Assembly: GCA_035620975.1 (NCBI GenBank)
Contig: DASPFV010000202.1
Coordinates: 1 to 44,994, forward strand
DNA from: DASPFV01 sp035620975
GTDB taxonomy: Bacteria > Acidobacteriota > Vicinamibacteria > Vicinamibacterales > 2-12-FULL-66-21
Direction: 5' to 3'
DNA length: 44,994 nucleotides
Under the pieces are notes generated by a model. That model saw nothing but the letters and a program-made list of their open reading frames with translations, was not told the DNA's origin and searched no databases. Positions 9,001 to 16,729 of the stretch are shown here, one piece after another; position 1 is the stretch's first letter, and each line of letters opens with the position of its first letter. Position numbers and translations under genes: made by a program.

Positions 9001-10612
9001 CCGCCATTCGACGCCGGGCGTGACCCTGATCTCGCCGCCGCCGCACCACGACATCTACTCGATCGAGGATCTGGCGCAGCTCATCTACGACCTGAAGAAC
9101 GCCAACCCGGCGGCGCGGATTCACGTGAAGCTCGTCGCCGAAGTGGGCGTCGGCACGATTGCGGCGGGCGTGGCGAAGGCACACTCGGACGTGGTGCTGA
9201 TCTCCGGGCACGATGGCGGGACCGGCGCGTCGCCGCTCACGTCCATCAAGCACAGCGGAGTGCCGTGGGAGCTCGGGCTGGCAGAGACCCAGCAGACCCT
9301 GCTCCTCAACGGGCTGCGCGACCGCATCGTCGTGCAGGTCGACGGCCAGCTACGGACCGGCCGCGACGTCGTGATCGCCGCGCTGCTGGGGGCGGAGGAG
9401 TTCGGGTTCGCGACGGCCGCGCTGGTGGTCGCCGGCTGCATCATGATGCGCGTCTGCCACCTGAACACGTGCCCGGTGGGCGTGGCGACGCAGGATCCGG
9501 AGCTGCGCAAGAACTTCACGGGGCGCCCGGAGTTCGTCGAGAACTATTTCCGATTCGTGGCCCAGGACGTCCGCGAGCTGATGGCCGCCCTCGGGTTCCG
9601 CACCGTCGACGAGATGGTGGGCCGCGCGGACCGGCTCGAGATGAAGCCGGCGCTCGATCACTGGAAGGCCCGGGGTGTGGATCTCTCGCGCATCCTCCAT
9701 CAGCCGGCGCTTCCGGCCGGGGCGCCGCGACGGTGCGTGCGGCAGCAGGATCACAAGCTCGACCGCGCGCTGGACGTCGAGCTGATCGGGCGGGCGCGCG
9801 CGGCGCTCGACCGGCAGGAGCCGGTCGAGATTCACCTCCCGATCCGCAACGTGCACCGGACCGCGGGGACCATGCTCGGCTCGGAGATCACGCGCAGGTA
9901 CGGCAGCGCCGGGCTGCCCGACGACACCGTGCGGGTGCAGTTCACCGGCTCGGCGGGCCAGAGCTTCGGCGCCTTCGTGCCGCGAGGCGTGACGCTCGCG
10001 CTCGAGGGGGACTCGAACGACTTCTGGGGCAAGGGGCTGTCGGGCGGGCGCCTGATCGTCTACCCGCCGCGCGAGTCCGCCTTCGTGGCGCACGAGAACG
10101 TGATAGTCGGGAACGTGGCGCTGTACGGGGCGACGAGCGGCGAAGCCTACGTCCGCGGCATCGCCGGCGAGCGCTTCGCCGTGCGGAACAGCGGCGCGCG
10201 CGCGGTGGTGGAGGGCGTGGGCGATCACGGCTGTGAGTACATGACCGAGGGGCGCGTCGTCGTGCTCGGGCGCACGGGCCGCAACTTCGCGGCGGGCATG
10301 AGCGGCGGCATCGCCTACGTGTGGGATGCCGACGGCACGTTCCGCGAGCGGTGCAACCAGGAGATGGTCGAGATCGTGCCGCTCGTAGAGAGCGAGGACG
10401 TCGAGCTGGTGCGCAACCTGCTGCGGTGCCACGTGCGCTACACGCACAGCGGGCGGGCCGTCACCCTGCTGGCGGACTGGCTCGAGGCGCGGGCGCGGTT
10501 CGTGTGTGTCATGCCGCGCGACTACACGCGCGTCCGGCTGGCCGAGGCGCGCGCGCGGGCGGAGAACCGGGAGCCGGCCTTCGCGGAGCTGGTGGGGGCA
10601 TCACGTGGGTAA
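6029..10612 (+). CDS. gltB: Glutamate synthase (NADPH) large subunit
   Basis: This is the alpha subunit of GOGAT: glutamine amidotransfer, ammonia channelling and 2-oxoglutarate amination. From GTG 6029 it has 1527 residues, typical for GltB. Cys22 in EHDACGVGF is the N-terminal nucleophile exposed after propeptide removal. FSTNTFPSWPLAHP near residue 243 and HNGEINTLQGN belong to the class II amidotransferase domain. The FMN synthase domain follows, with SGHDGGTGASP. The 3Fe-4S cysteines lie in CIMMRVCHLNTCPVG (about 1136-1147), and a GXGXG beta-helix domain ends the protein. An upstream ATG at 5933 is in frame, but the intervening 96 bases are AT-richer and do not look coding. A CATAAA box at 6017-6022 could even make the GTG message nearly leaderless (speculative). 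The gene overlaps gltD by 8 bases. Confidence 0.97.
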   Translation: MHETSLPPAQGLYDPAREHDACGVGFVAHIKGRRSHAIVEQALQVLINLLHRGASGCEANTGDGAGILIQMPHRFLRRETERLGIGLPAERGYGAGLVFLPPDPALQHDLQARFARIVAEEGQVLLGWREVPTDSSRLGASAIAVKPAFQQVLIGRGAGLAAPGESPADDARFERKLYVIRKRIEHEVDRLPAERRRGFYVVSLSSRTLIYKGMLTAAQIETMFPDLADPELESALALVHQRFSTNTFPSWPLAHPYRYIAHNGEINTLQGNVSWMKAREALLRSDLLGDDLRAILPIVREGGSDSAIFDNVLELLVMTGRPLAHAVLMMIPEPWQNHAGMSPALRAFYEYHSSLMEPWDGPASIAFTDGTVIGAVLDRNGLRPSRYCVTRDDLVVMASEVGVLDVSPEDVVLKERLHPGRIFLVDTAQGRIISDEEIKTQLAAEHPYADWLRRHLIRIEDVPPAPYLPPPDHQTVLTRQHAFGYTQEDVTVLLGPMARAGEEPVGSMGTDTPLAVLSERPRLLYDYFKQLFAQVTNPPLDAIREELVTSMESTIGPERNLLVPEPESCRQITIRYPIIDNDQLAKLRHISLDGFRSTTLPMLYRPEGGGPGLERAVADLCAKASEAVAAGHTILILSDRGVSEELAPIPSLLATAGVHHHLVREGQRTRCALVLESGDAREVHHVALLIGYGAGAVNPYLAFETLDDMIQQRVLEGITHEKAVANYIKALNKGILKVMSKMGISTLQSYCGAQIFEAIGLEASVVSQYFTGTASRIGGADIEVLAQEVRRRHDRAFPSRVRPSQELDPGGEYKWRRDGELHLFNPETVFKLQHATRTGQYAIYKDYTRVVNEQNRNLGTLRGLLDFKAGAAIPIEEVEPIERLLKRFATGAMSYGSISQEAHETLAIAMNRLGGKSNTGEGGEDPARYRLDPNGDSRRSAIKQVASARFGVTSEYLVNADDIQIKMAQGAKPGEGGQLPGHKVYPWIARVRHSTPGVTLISPPPHHDIYSIEDLAQLIYDLKNANPAARIHVKLVAEVGVGTIAAGVAKAHSDVVLISGHDGGTGASPLTSIKHSGVPWELGLAETQQTLLLNGLRDRIVVQVDGQLRTGRDVVIAALLGAEEFGFATAALVVAGCIMMRVCHLNTCPVGVATQDPELRKNFTGRPEFVENYFRFVAQDVRELMAALGFRTVDEMVGRADRLEMKPALDHWKARGVDLSRILHQPALPAGAPRRCVRQQDHKLDRALDVELIGRARAALDRQEPVEIHLPIRNVHRTAGTMLGSEITRRYGSAGLPDDTVRVQFTGSAGQSFGAFVPRGVTLALEGDSNDFWGKGLSGGRLIVYPPRESAFVAHENVIVGNVALYGATSGEAYVRGIAGERFAVRNSGARAVVEGVGDHGCEYMTEGRVVVLGRTGRNFAAGMSGGIAYVWDADGTFRERCNQEMVEIVPLVESEDVELVRNLLRCHVRYTHSGRAVTLLADWLEARARFVCVMPRDYTRVRLAEARARAENREPAFAELVGASRG

Positions 10613-12050
10613 CGTCACCGGCTTCCTGCAGATCAGGCGGGCGAAGGCGCACGCCCGTCCGGTGCACGAGCGGATTCGCGACTGGTCCGAGGTCTACCTG
10701 CGGGAGCCGGAGCCGCAGGTCCGCGAGCAGGGCGCGCGCTGCATGGACTGCGGGATTCCCTTCTGTCACCAGGGCTGCCCGCTCGGCAACGCCATCCCCG
10801 ACTGGAACGATCTGGTCTACCGCGATCGCTGGCAGGCCGCCAGCGATCGCCTCCACGCGACCAACAACTTCCCCGACGTCACGGGCCGGCTGTGCCCCGC
10901 TCCGTGCGAGGGATCGTGCGTGCTCGGGCTCCACGACGACGCCGTGTCGATCAAGGGCATCGAGCTCGCGATCGTCGAGCGCGCGTTCGACGAGGGCTGG
11001 GTCCGGGTCCGCCCGCCGGTCGCGCGCACGGGCCGCCGCGTGGCGATCGTCGGATCCGGTCCCGCGGGCCTCGCGGCGGCCGATCAGTTGAACCAGGCCG
11101 GCCACGACGCCACCGTGTTCGAGCGGGCCGATCGGATCGGGGGCCTGCTGCGCTACGGGATTCCGGAGTTCAAGCTCGAGAAGCGCGTCCTCGATCGACG
11201 GCTGGAGATACTCGCCAGCGAAGGCGTCGTCTTCCGGCCCGGCGTCGATGTCGGCGGCGCGGTCTCCGCGGAAGCGCTGCGCCGCGAGTTCGATGCCCTG
11301 GTGCTCTGCTGCGGCGCCGGCGCGCCGCGCGACCTGGGGATTCCGGGTCGCGAGCTGACCGGGATTCATTTCGCCGTCGACTACCTCACGCAGCAGAACC
11401 GCCGATGCGAGGGAGACCGGATCGAGCCCTCGGCACTGGTGACCGCGGAGGGCCGGCGCGTCGTGATCATCGGCGGCGGCGACACGGGGGCGGACTGCCT
11501 GGGCACGGCCCACCGGCAGTCGCCGCTCTCGGTGCACCAGCTGGAGCTGCTGCCGCGGCCGCCGGACACGCGCGCTGCGGACAATCCCTGGCCCGAGTGG
11601 CCCCGGGTCTTCCGGATGTCCTCCGCGCACGAAGAGGGCGGGGAGCGGCTGTACTCCGTCTCCACGCAGCGGTTCCTCGGGGATGCGCACGGGCGCGTGC
11701 GCGCGCTCGAGGCGGTGCAGGTCGAGATCGTCCGGGGCGCCGGGGGCATGCAGTTCCAGCCGGTCCCGGGCACCGGGTTCGAGCTCGCGACCGATCTCGT
11801 CCTGCTCGCGATGGGGTTCGTCGGACCGGAGCGGGGCAGCGTCGTGGCGGAGCTGCGCCTGCGCATGACCGATCGCGGGACCGTCTGGCGCGACGAGCGC
11901 TGGATGACCAGCGAGGACGGCGTGTTCACCGCGGGCGACATGCAGCGGGGCCAGTCGCTCATCGTGTGGGCCATTGCCGACGGCCGTCAGGTCGCGCGCG
12001 CGGTCGACACCTACCTGATGGGCCAGTCCGGCCTCCCCGTCTCGGCCTGA
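10605..12050 (+). CDS. gltD: Glutamate synthase (NADPH) small subunit
   Basis: This is the beta subunit of GOGAT; it oxidises NADPH on FAD and passes electrons through 4Fe-4S clusters to GltB. From GTG 10605 it has 481 residues, with GGTGGGGG upstream. The N-terminal cluster-binding cysteines are in ARCMDCGIPFCHQGCPLGN (about residues 43-58) and LCPAPCEGSCVLG (about 95-107). The FAD motif is VAIVGSGPAGLAAADQ near 146, the pyridine-nucleotide motif VVIIGGGDTGADCLG near 286, and the C-terminal FAD contact GVFTAGDMQRGQSL. The eight-base overlap with the gltB stop indicates coupled synthesis. All key residues are present, and the identity is secure. Confidence 0.97.
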   Translation: MGNVTGFLQIRRAKAHARPVHERIRDWSEVYLREPEPQVREQGARCMDCGIPFCHQGCPLGNAIPDWNDLVYRDRWQAASDRLHATNNFPDVTGRLCPAPCEGSCVLGLHDDAVSIKGIELAIVERAFDEGWVRVRPPVARTGRRVAIVGSGPAGLAAADQLNQAGHDATVFERADRIGGLLRYGIPEFKLEKRVLDRRLEILASEGVVFRPGVDVGGAVSAEALRREFDALVLCCGAGAPRDLGIPGRELTGIHFAVDYLTQQNRRCEGDRIEPSALVTAEGRRVVIIGGGDTGADCLGTAHRQSPLSVHQLELLPRPPDTRAADNPWPEWPRVFRMSSAHEEGGERLYSVSTQRFLGDAHGRVRALEAVQVEIVRGAGGMQFQPVPGTGFELATDLVLLAMGFVGPERGSVVAELRLRMTDRGTVWRDERWMTSEDGVFTAGDMQRGQSLIVWAIADGRQVARAVDTYLMGQSGLPVSA

Positions 12051-12729
12051 GCTGCGCCCGCCCACGCGGACGGACGGCTCGCGCCTGTCCCTCGACGCAG
12101 CCCACGCCCTGCCGGCCCGCCTCCGTATCGCTGCACGGCGCCCGGCGTGCCCGGCATCCTGATCGGGATCCAGACATTTGTGTAGGATGAGTCCAGCGTC
12201 CCGACAGCAATGTCGCGGCACGCCTCACGACCGGCCACGTCGGCCGCGTTTCAGGGAGCCCGGACGCCGGACCGCGCTGCTGCCGCGTTCCGGTGCGCGG
12301 CCGCGGCATGCCGGCGCGATCGTCGATCCTACGTTTTTGTCCCAGAGTCCTGTCACTCCAACAGAGATGTCTGAAGTTTCGGGCCGCCGCGACGCCGGTC
12401 CGAGCCGCGTACTGGCCGAAAAGCCTGGCAAAACGGAGGGGAGCGACGCCGAGCGGGTCTGGCGTTCTCTTTGCTCGAAGGGGTGGTGCCGCCTGACTTC
12501 CGGTTCCGGGGAGTGCGAGGGGCGGACGTGCACCGGGGCTCCTCCAGGCGTTTGGCGACGGCACGGAGGAGCCCCGGCGGCCACACCGGCACGGGGCCTG
12601 CGCAGCGCGAGCACGATAGCACGGCCGTGCGGCTGCTGCCAGGACCAGGTTCAACACGAGCCGCCAGTTCTGGCGGCGATGCGGCGCCACTCGTGGGGCC
12701 CGCAGTGTTCGGAAGGCAGGGGACGACTT
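12051..12729. other. 680-base region without a convincing gene, upstream of the porin
   Basis: No reading frame on either strand has family similarity or a good ribosome binding site. The open frames here are short, Arg/Pro/Gly-rich shadows. The block around 12326-12380 (CTACGTTTTTGTCCCAGAG onwards) and the words around 12425 are distinctly less GC-rich than the surroundings, as if they were regulatory or an old insertion. A perfect 13-bp inverted repeat lies at 12533-12577. The stretch probably holds the promoter and a long 5' untranslated region of the porin-glnD-glnK-amt genes, but no consensus promoter or known riboswitch could be matched. Confidence 0.6.
12533..12577. repeat. Perfect 13-bp inverted repeat, 19-base loop
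   Basis: The left arm CCGGGGCTCCTCC (12533-12545) is exactly complementary to GGAGGAGCCCCGG (12565-12577). No T tract follows, so it is not an intrinsic terminator. It could fold in the porin mRNA leader about 150 bases before the start codon, or serve as a protein-binding palindrome. Confidence 0.8.
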
Positions 12730-13644
12730 ATGCGAAGGACAGCGTGCGGCCTGGTGACGGTATTGATGCTGGCGACGGCGGCCCTGGCGCAGGATGCCTC
12801 CAGACCCTCGGGCGAGACCGGCGAGAGCGCCCCGGCCCAGAGCCCGGTTTCACCGCAGACGCCGGCGCCGGGGCCGGCGCCCGCCTCCAAGCGGCTCGCC
12901 GTGACCGCGGGCTTCGACTTCCTCAGCGCCTACATGTTCCGCGGCATCCGGCAGGAGGACAGCGGCGTCATCGTGCCGCCGTTCGTCGACGTCGGCTTCA
13001 CCGCCTACGAGGGTGACGGGGCCCTGTCGAGCGTCACGCTGAACGGCGGGAACTGGAACAGCCTGCACTCGGGCCCGACCGGCAACGGCGGGAACGGGAA
13101 CGCCTGGTACGAGGCCGATTACTACGGATCCGTCACCCTGGCGTTCGGCCGCTGGAAGCCGGGCGCGCTCTACACGTCCTACACGAGCCCGAACGACGCG
13201 TTCGGGACCGTCCAGGAGCTCGCGGCCGTGCTGGCCTACGACGACAGCGGAAGCGCGTTCCCGCTCTCGCCCAAGGCGACGATCGCCTTCGAGCTCGACG
13301 GCCAGGCCGACGGCGGGCTCCACCAGGGGACCTATCTCGAGCTCGGGATGCGTCCCGTGCTGCCGCTGGCCGGGGGGGATCGATATCCGCTGACGCTGGC
13401 CATTCCGACCAAGCTCGGGATGAGCCTGAACGACTATTACGAGGGTCCGACCGGCAGCAACACGTTCGGCTTCTTCAGCACCGGTGCGCTGGCGAGCGTT
13501 CCGCTCGCGTTCATGAACGGCAGGACCTCGTGGGAGGTGCACGGCGGGCTCGACGTGCTCTGGCTCGGCGACAACCTGAAGGCGCTCAACAACGACGATC
13601 GGGTGAAGCCGGTAGCCATCGTAGGCGTGAGTGTCACGTATTGA
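12730..13644 (+). CDS. TorF/Gcw_chp-family putative outer-membrane porin
   Basis: The 304-residue product has a Sec signal peptide (MRRTACGLVTVLMLATAALA, cleavage before QD), a Pro/Ala-rich linker, and a beta-barrel-like body rich in alternating aromatic and small residues, ending in an aromatic residue (SVTY). The block DFLSAYMFRGIRQ matches the 'SDYvFRGis' signature at the start of Gcw_chp (PF09694/TIGR02001) proteins, recently grouped as TorF-type putative porins. That family is often found beside ammonium transporters, and here glnD, a P-II gene and amt follow. The role is therefore probably outer-membrane passage of small nitrogen compounds (inference). ATG 12730 has GGGGA eight bases upstream. 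The 3' end approaches or overlaps the glnD start region. Confidence 0.75.
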   Translation: MRRTACGLVTVLMLATAALAQDASRPSGETGESAPAQSPVSPQTPAPGPAPASKRLAVTAGFDFLSAYMFRGIRQEDSGVIVPPFVDVGFTAYEGDGALSSVTLNGGNWNSLHSGPTGNGGNGNAWYEADYYGSVTLAFGRWKPGALYTSYTSPNDAFGTVQELAAVLAYDDSGSAFPLSPKATIAFELDGQADGGLHQGTYLELGMRPVLPLAGGDRYPLTLAIPTKLGMSLNDYYEGPTGSNTFGFFSTGALASVPLAFMNGRTSWEVHGGLDVLWLGDNLKALNNDDRVKPVAIVGVSVTY

Positions 13645-13726
13645 TCCCGGCGCCGCGCGCGGTGTTCTGACGCTCGAGCGGACAGAGGCGTCGCGGGCCG
13701 GTGGGTTCTGTCGGGCGACACGACCA

Positions 13727-16315
13727 GTGGCGACGCATCACGACTCTTCCGTGCCGGGCACCGCACCGGGCCGCGAGCCGCGCCTGAGCGATCTCGCGGC
13801 CGCCCTCGCCGCCGCGCGCCGCGAGTATCTCTCCGAGGCGCGGCTCGGCCGCGCCGGGGTGGAGGTCCACGCGGGATACGCCGAGCGCATGGACGGTCTG
13901 GTCGAACAGCTCGTCGAGCGCGCCAGGCACCTGACCCGGGGGGCCGTCGCCGTGTGCGCCTGCGGCGGCTACGGCCGCCAGCGGCTCTCGCTGCACTCCG
14001 ACATCGACCTGCTGATCCTGTTCGAGCACGCGATGTCGGACGGCGACGAGCGGTTCGTGAAGGCCGTGCTGCAGCCGCTGTGGGACCTGCAGCTCGTCGT
14101 CGGTCATCACATCCGCGAGCTGGACGACTTCGCCGGCCTCGATCACGACAACATCGAGTTCGTGCTCGCGCTCCTCGATGCCCGGATGATTGCCGGCGAG
14201 GCGCGGCTGTTCGACGGTGTCCAGGCCTGGCTGGCCGAGGCGATCCCGCTCCACCGGCCGGCGCTCCTGGACGGGCTGCTGCAGCTGGTGGCACACCGGC
14301 ACGGCCAGTTCAACGACACGATCTACCAGCTGGAACCCGACATCAAGATGGCCCCCGGCGGCCTGCGCGATATCGCCGCCGTGCGCCACCTCCGTGCGCT
14401 CGACGCGGCTGCGTTCGAGGACGACCCGATCCGGACGGGGGACCTGCTCGCCGAGTGCGAGGAGCGGCTGCTCCGGGTTCGCTCGATCCTCCACGCCGAG
14501 AACGGGCGGGACGCGAACGTGCTGACGCACCCACTGCAGGAAAAAGTCGCCGACGTGCTGGGCTACGCGGGGGACGCTGCGCGTCCCCGGGTCGAGGCCC
14601 TGATGGGGGACTACTTCCGGACCGCCCGCGCCGTGGTCAGGACCCTGGCGCGGGCCCAGGCGCGGGTCCATCCGCCGAGCGCCGAGCCGCCGCGCGCGAT
14701 CGGGCGGCACTTCGAGATCGGCGCCGACGGCCTCCGTTTCATCGACCCGGACGGTGCCGCCACCCGCCCGCAGCTCTGGCTCGAGATGTTCCGGCTCGCG
14801 ATCGCCCGTGGCTGTGCGGTGGCGCCCGCGGCGCTCGACTGCATCGGAGCGAACCGTCATCGCTACGGCCCCGACGACTTCACCGCCACGGAGGCCGAGC
14901 GTCAGCAACTGCTTCAGCTCCTGCACCCGCGCGCCGGCTTGTACGCCCGGCTCTCGGAGATGCACGACTGCGGGCTGCTGCACACCATCTTCCCGGAGTT
15001 CGAGCGGATCTACGGGCGTGTGGTGCGCGACTTCTACCACAAGTACACGGTCGACGAGCACACGCTGCTGGCAATCCGCGGGCTCGAGTTGCTGTCGACG
15101 TCGGCGGTGCCCGGGCGAAGCCGCTTCACGGCACTCCTCCAGGAAGTGCACGCGCCGGAGCTGCTCACGCTCGCGCTCCTCCTGCACGATCTCGGCAAGT
15201 GGCGCGACACCGACCACGCGGCCGAGAGCGTCCGGATCGCGCAATCCGTCCTCGACCGCCTCGAGCTGTCCGGCGACGGCCGGCACACGGTCGAGTTCCT
15301 GATCCGCAACCACCTGCAGATGTCACAGGTCGCGTTCCGGCGCGATCTCGACGATCCGCAGGTGATCGAGGCGTTCTCGCACCTGGTCGGGACCGAAGAG
15401 CAGCTCAAGATGCTCTGCCTGCTGACGCTCGTCGACGTCGACGCGGTGAGCCCGACGACGCTCACGCCGTGGAAGGAAGAGCTCCTCTGGCGGCTCTACG
15501 TGGACGCGTACAACCATCTCACCCTCGGGTATGCGGACGAGCTGGTGCCGCAGGATCCGGCCGGGCTCGCCGTGGTGATCGCCGGCCGCCCCGATGACAT
15601 CGGCCAATCGGAGCTGACCCGGTTTCTCACCGGGCTGCCGCGCCGCTACCTGGCGCTCTTCGGTCTGGCGGGCATCTACCGCCACGTCCGGCTCGCGCGC
15701 GGCATCCGCCGCGACGAGGTGCACACGTTCCTCGAGCAGCACGACGAGGTCTGGGAACTGACCATCGTCACGCTGGACAAGCCGTTCCTGTTCTCGAACG
15801 TGTCGGGCGTGCTGTCCTACTTCGGCATGGACATCCATCGGGGCCAGGCCATGACCACGCCGGAAGGGCTCGTGCTGGACGTCTTCGAGTTCTCGGACGC
15901 CGAAGGCTTCCTGCGCCAGAACCCCGGGGCCCCGACGGAGATCAGCCGGATGCTGGATCGCGTCGTCGCCGGGTGGGTTGACGTGCCCGGCCTGCTGCGG
16001 GGCAGGGAGCGCAGCGTCGTGTATCGCGCGCCCCAGCCGATCGCACCGCGGGTGCACGTCGACAACGAGTACTCGCGGAAATACACGGTCGTCGAGATCG
16101 TGGCGGCCGACGGACCCGGGCTGCTGTACCGCGTGAGCCGCGTCATCTCGGAGCAGGGCTGTGATCTGGACCTGGTGCTGATCAACACCGAGGGCAGCAA
16201 GGCGATCGACGTGCTGCACGTCACCAGGGCCGGGCAGAAGCTGACCGAAGCGGAACGGACGGCCCTCAGGCAGGGACTGGAGGGAGTGTTGGAGGCGCGT
16301 GATGAAACTCGTTAA
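13727..16315 (+). CDS. glnD: Bifunctional uridylyltransferase/uridylyl-removing enzyme GlnD
   Basis: This is the glutamine sensor that uridylylates and deuridylylates P-II. From GTG 13727 it has 862 residues, in the normal range. In order, the domains are: nucleotidyltransferase with GGYGRQ (near residue 79) and SDIDLLIL; a GlnD uridylyltransferase helical domain with PDIKMAPGGLRDI; an HD domain with LLLHDLGKW near 484; and two C-terminal ACT domains starting near 674 (VWELTIVTLDKPFLFSNVSG) and 784 (VVEIVAADGPGLLYRVS). The frame is open back to GTG 13631, inside the porin gene, and GTG 13751 is a third option; none has a strong Shine-Dalgarno, so the start is uncertain. The gene overlaps the P-II gene by 14 bases, placing sensor and target under coupled translation. 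Confidence 0.93.
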   Translation: MATHHDSSVPGTAPGREPRLSDLAAALAAARREYLSEARLGRAGVEVHAGYAERMDGLVEQLVERARHLTRGAVAVCACGGYGRQRLSLHSDIDLLILFEHAMSDGDERFVKAVLQPLWDLQLVVGHHIRELDDFAGLDHDNIEFVLALLDARMIAGEARLFDGVQAWLAEAIPLHRPALLDGLLQLVAHRHGQFNDTIYQLEPDIKMAPGGLRDIAAVRHLRALDAAAFEDDPIRTGDLLAECEERLLRVRSILHAENGRDANVLTHPLQEKVADVLGYAGDAARPRVEALMGDYFRTARAVVRTLARAQARVHPPSAEPPRAIGRHFEIGADGLRFIDPDGAATRPQLWLEMFRLAIARGCAVAPAALDCIGANRHRYGPDDFTATEAERQQLLQLLHPRAGLYARLSEMHDCGLLHTIFPEFERIYGRVVRDFYHKYTVDEHTLLAIRGLELLSTSAVPGRSRFTALLQEVHAPELLTLALLLHDLGKWRDTDHAAESVRIAQSVLDRLELSGDGRHTVEFLIRNHLQMSQVAFRRDLDDPQVIEAFSHLVGTEEQLKMLCLLTLVDVDAVSPTTLTPWKEELLWRLYVDAYNHLTLGYADELVPQDPAGLAVVIAGRPDDIGQSELTRFLTGLPRRYLALFGLAGIYRHVRLARGIRRDEVHTFLEQHDEVWELTIVTLDKPFLFSNVSGVLSYFGMDIHRGQAMTTPEGLVLDVFEFSDAEGFLRQNPGAPTEISRMLDRVVAGWVDVPGLLRGRERSVVYRAPQPIAPRVHVDNEYSRKYTVVEIVAADGPGLLYRVSRVISEQGCDLDLVLINTEGSKAIDVLHVTRAGQKLTEAERTALRQGLEGVLEARDETR

Positions 16316-16634
16316 GAGCATTGTCCGGCCGAACAAGGTGGACGAGGTCCGCGCGGCGCTCGAAAGGCTGAGCGTGGGCGGGATGACCGTCACCGAAGTG
16401 CGTGGGCATGGCCGGCAGAAGGGGCATACGGCGATCTACCGGGGGAAGGAGTACGACGTCACGCTGCTGCCCAAGATCGAGATCGAAGTGGTCGTGGCCG
16501 ACGACATGCTGGACGAGGTGATTCGCGCCGTGGTCGCGGCGGCGCGGACAGGGGAGATTGGCGACGGCCGGGTGTTCGTGCTGCCCGTGGAGCAGAGCTA
16601 CAACATCCGCACCGGTGAGCGGGATGCGACGTAG
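16302..16634 (+). CDS. glnK: P-II nitrogen regulatory protein (GlnB/GlnK)
   Basis: This trimeric signal protein binds ATP/ADP and 2-oxoglutarate and controls Amt and nitrogen metabolism. It has 110 residues from ATG 16302, with GGAGG six bases upstream. The T-loop reads GRQKGHTAIYRGKEYDV and includes Tyr51 in the canonical uridylylation position. The B-loop TGEIGDGRVFV and C-terminal NIRTGERD are intact. The gene starts inside the end of glnD and is followed 95 bases later by amt, so it is most likely a GlnK-type partner of that transporter; GlnB and GlnK cannot be told apart by sequence alone. Confidence 0.95.
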   Translation: MKLVKSIVRPNKVDEVRAALERLSVGGMTVTEVRGHGRQKGHTAIYRGKEYDVTLLPKIEIEVVVADDMLDEVIRAVVAAARTGEIGDGRVFVLPVEQSYNIRTGERDAT

Positions 16635-16729
16635 CAGGCCGCTGAGACGTGCCGGCGTGAATACCGACACCCGGAGAGCTGACGAACGGTAGAGATCAGA
16701 GTTCGACGATTCGACCAGGAGTGACACAC

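Noticed and set aside
6644..9253. Long open frame on the minus strand (869 codons) opposite gltB
   Set aside because: It is antisense to a clear gltB with all motifs; the product is Arg/Asp/Val-rich low-complexity sequence typical of GC-rich shadow frames. The same applies to the other long antisense frames over ppc, glnD, the cco genes and the ebo genes.
12415..12500. Cyclic-di-GMP-I (GEMM)-like words GGCAAAAC...GACGCC upstream of the porin
   Set aside because: The tetraloop-receptor part and the closing P1 stem of the GEMM consensus could not be located; only short similar words are present.
12225..12614. 129-codon minus-strand ORF in the porin upstream region
   Set aside because: No family match, no ribosome binding site, Arg/Pro/Ser-rich composition and overlap with the inverted repeat; treated as non-coding.
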